Positions 16,090 to 16,592 of a stretch of 16,592 bases of DNA are shown one piece after another. The stretch comes from Prevotella sp. UBA5379 (GTDB lineage Bacteria; Bacteroidota; Bacteroidia; Bacteroidales; Bacteroidaceae). Below the pieces are notes generated by a model that saw nothing but the letters and a program-made list of their open reading frames with translations, was not told where the DNA came from and ran no database searches. Position 1 is the first letter of the stretch. Each line of letters starts with the position of its first letter. Location: the NCBI GenBank assembly GCA_002409785.1, contig DHOX01000035.1, forward strand, positions 9,177 to 25,768, in the 5' to 3' direction. The translations under genes were made by a program, and so were the position numbers.

Positions 16090-16121
16090 AAAAAGGATTC
16101 ACTATCGAATATCAGAATCCT
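16090..16121 (-). terminator. terminator-like hairpin in the susC leader (possible attenuator)
   Basis: On the minus strand AGGATTC (16121-16115) and GAATCCT (16100-16094) form a 7-bp stem with a 14-nt loop, followed at once by TTTTATGG. It lies about 145 nt upstream of the susC-like start and downstream of the candidate promoter. If the promoter is right, this is an intrinsic-terminator-like element inside a leader of about 335 nt. Confidence 0.4.
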
Positions 16122-16289
16122 CAGTAATGAGAGAAAAAATGATGGTATCCTTTTATTCCAGATGACACCTCATTTTAGAACGTCAATGTCTTCCCATAAT
16201 AAAGGGAAGTAACAAAATCACAATGTTTTCAAATCATTTCTTCATACGCATTTTTCAAGATCTTTGGTATTCTTTTACATTATTCAACA

Positions 16290-16318
16290 CAAAATTATCT
16301 TTTCTCAATAAGATACAA
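16290..16318 (-). promoter_or_regulatory. candidate susC promoter
   Basis: On the minus strand TTG (16318-16316), 18 nt and TAATTTTG (16297-16290) fit the Bacteroides pattern with a spacer one base short. No other TAnnTTTG in the region had a usable -33 partner. Transcription would start near 16284. Confidence 0.45.
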
Positions 16319-16352
16319 CACTTATTTTAAGTTAAAAGTATCCATTAATGAA

Positions 16353-16366
16353 TGTAAACGGTTACA
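16353..16366. promoter_or_regulatory. LacI-family-type operator palindrome
   Basis: TGTAAACGGTTACA is a 14-bp inverted repeat, mismatched only at the bases flanking its central CG. It fits the LacI/GalR (cre-like) pattern TGWNANCGNTNWCA at every fixed position. Its centre lies about 75 nt upstream of the start predicted from the candidate susC promoter. A LacI-family maltose or glucan regulator would be a natural partner, but none is encoded in the window. Confidence 0.55.
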
Positions 16367-16487
16367 CAATCATCCGATTTAAAAGATAAGACAAGGAATT
16401 TGTCCCCATCAAACAATATTGCCGGCAAGATCAGATAACAGGAATCATAACCTTAAAGAACAGGGAAGTCTTCCATGACAGTGGGAA

Positions 16488-16538
16488 AACCATTGATACA
16501 GCAAGGGAAAGCAGTCCGTTCCCTTGCTGCCTATGGTT
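16488..16538 (-). terminator. strong two-part hairpin, probable terminator of a gene beyond the window
   Basis: CAGCAAGGGAA (16499-16509) pairs perfectly with TTCCCTTGCTG (16519-16529) around a 9-nt loop. An outer AACCAT (16488-16493) pairs with ATGGTT (16533-16538). On the minus strand the outer stem runs into a short T run. It probably ends a minus-strand gene lying past 16592 and insulates the susC promoter from it. Confidence 0.6.
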
Positions 16539-16592
16539 ATTAACTGATGTCAGGATAAGACAAATACTTTATTCGGCAAACAGCGATACGGC

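Larger units (their letters stand above)
15950..16592 (-). other. 643-nt control region upstream of susC-like gene
   Basis: I find no convincing gene here on either strand. It is AT-rich and contains, in minus-strand order, a hairpin at the window edge, a LacI-type palindrome, a candidate promoter and a terminator-like hairpin in the presumed leader, all listed separately. All three minus frames entering at 16592 stop within 60 nt, so a gene ending just beyond the window edge is possible but cannot be shown. Confidence 0.7.

Overview
The window looks like a chromosome segment of a gut-type Bacteroidales bacterium (Bacteroides, Phocaeicola, Prevotella or Parabacteroides relatives). The evidence is an adjacent SusC/SusD pair, a DUF4924 gene, a Bacteroidota-type RF3 and LysE protein, and repeated matches to the Bacteroides promoter (TTTG, 19-20 nt, TAnnTTTG). 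Those promoters settle several start codons. Nothing in the sequence fixes the genus. I see no rRNA, tRNA, CRISPR array, transposase or integrase.

Layout. (1) Positions 1-1930 are sparsely coded and accessory in character: a possible frameshifted small membrane ORF (78-235, minus), a small unrecognised membrane protein (444-863, plus) and an M15 peptidase (1156-1629, plus). (2) Positions 1931-3520, minus strand: one strong promoter drives an unrecognised secreted protein (2180-3451) and a 70-residue peptide (1931-2143) with a Y-x-K-P start and an LAASSGG motif. (3) Positions 3645-7826, minus strand: a housekeeping operon LysE exporter - DUF4924 - rfbD - prfC, with a near-leaderless promoter at one end and a large hairpin at the other. 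(4) Positions 7883-16592, minus strand: an alpha-glucan utilisation locus ordered susC-like, susD-like, periplasmic GH13 alpha-amylase/glucosidase, ROK glucokinase. The glucokinase has its own promoter and terminator.

How the genes work together. SusC/SusD would bind and import malto- or isomalto-type oligosaccharides. The exported GH13 enzyme would cut them to glucose or maltose in the periplasm, and the ROK kinase would phosphorylate glucose in the cytoplasm. No SusE/F, surface GH13 (SusG), SusR or hybrid two-component regulator lies in the window. The 643-nt region upstream of susC holds a LacI-type palindrome (TGTAAACGGTTACA), a candidate promoter and a terminator-like hairpin inside the presumed long leader. 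This suggests control by a LacI-family protein encoded elsewhere, plus possible attenuation.

The least explained parts are the secreted protein/small peptide pair, the susC control region and the frameshifted small ORF. I found no convincing, fully new multi-gene system.
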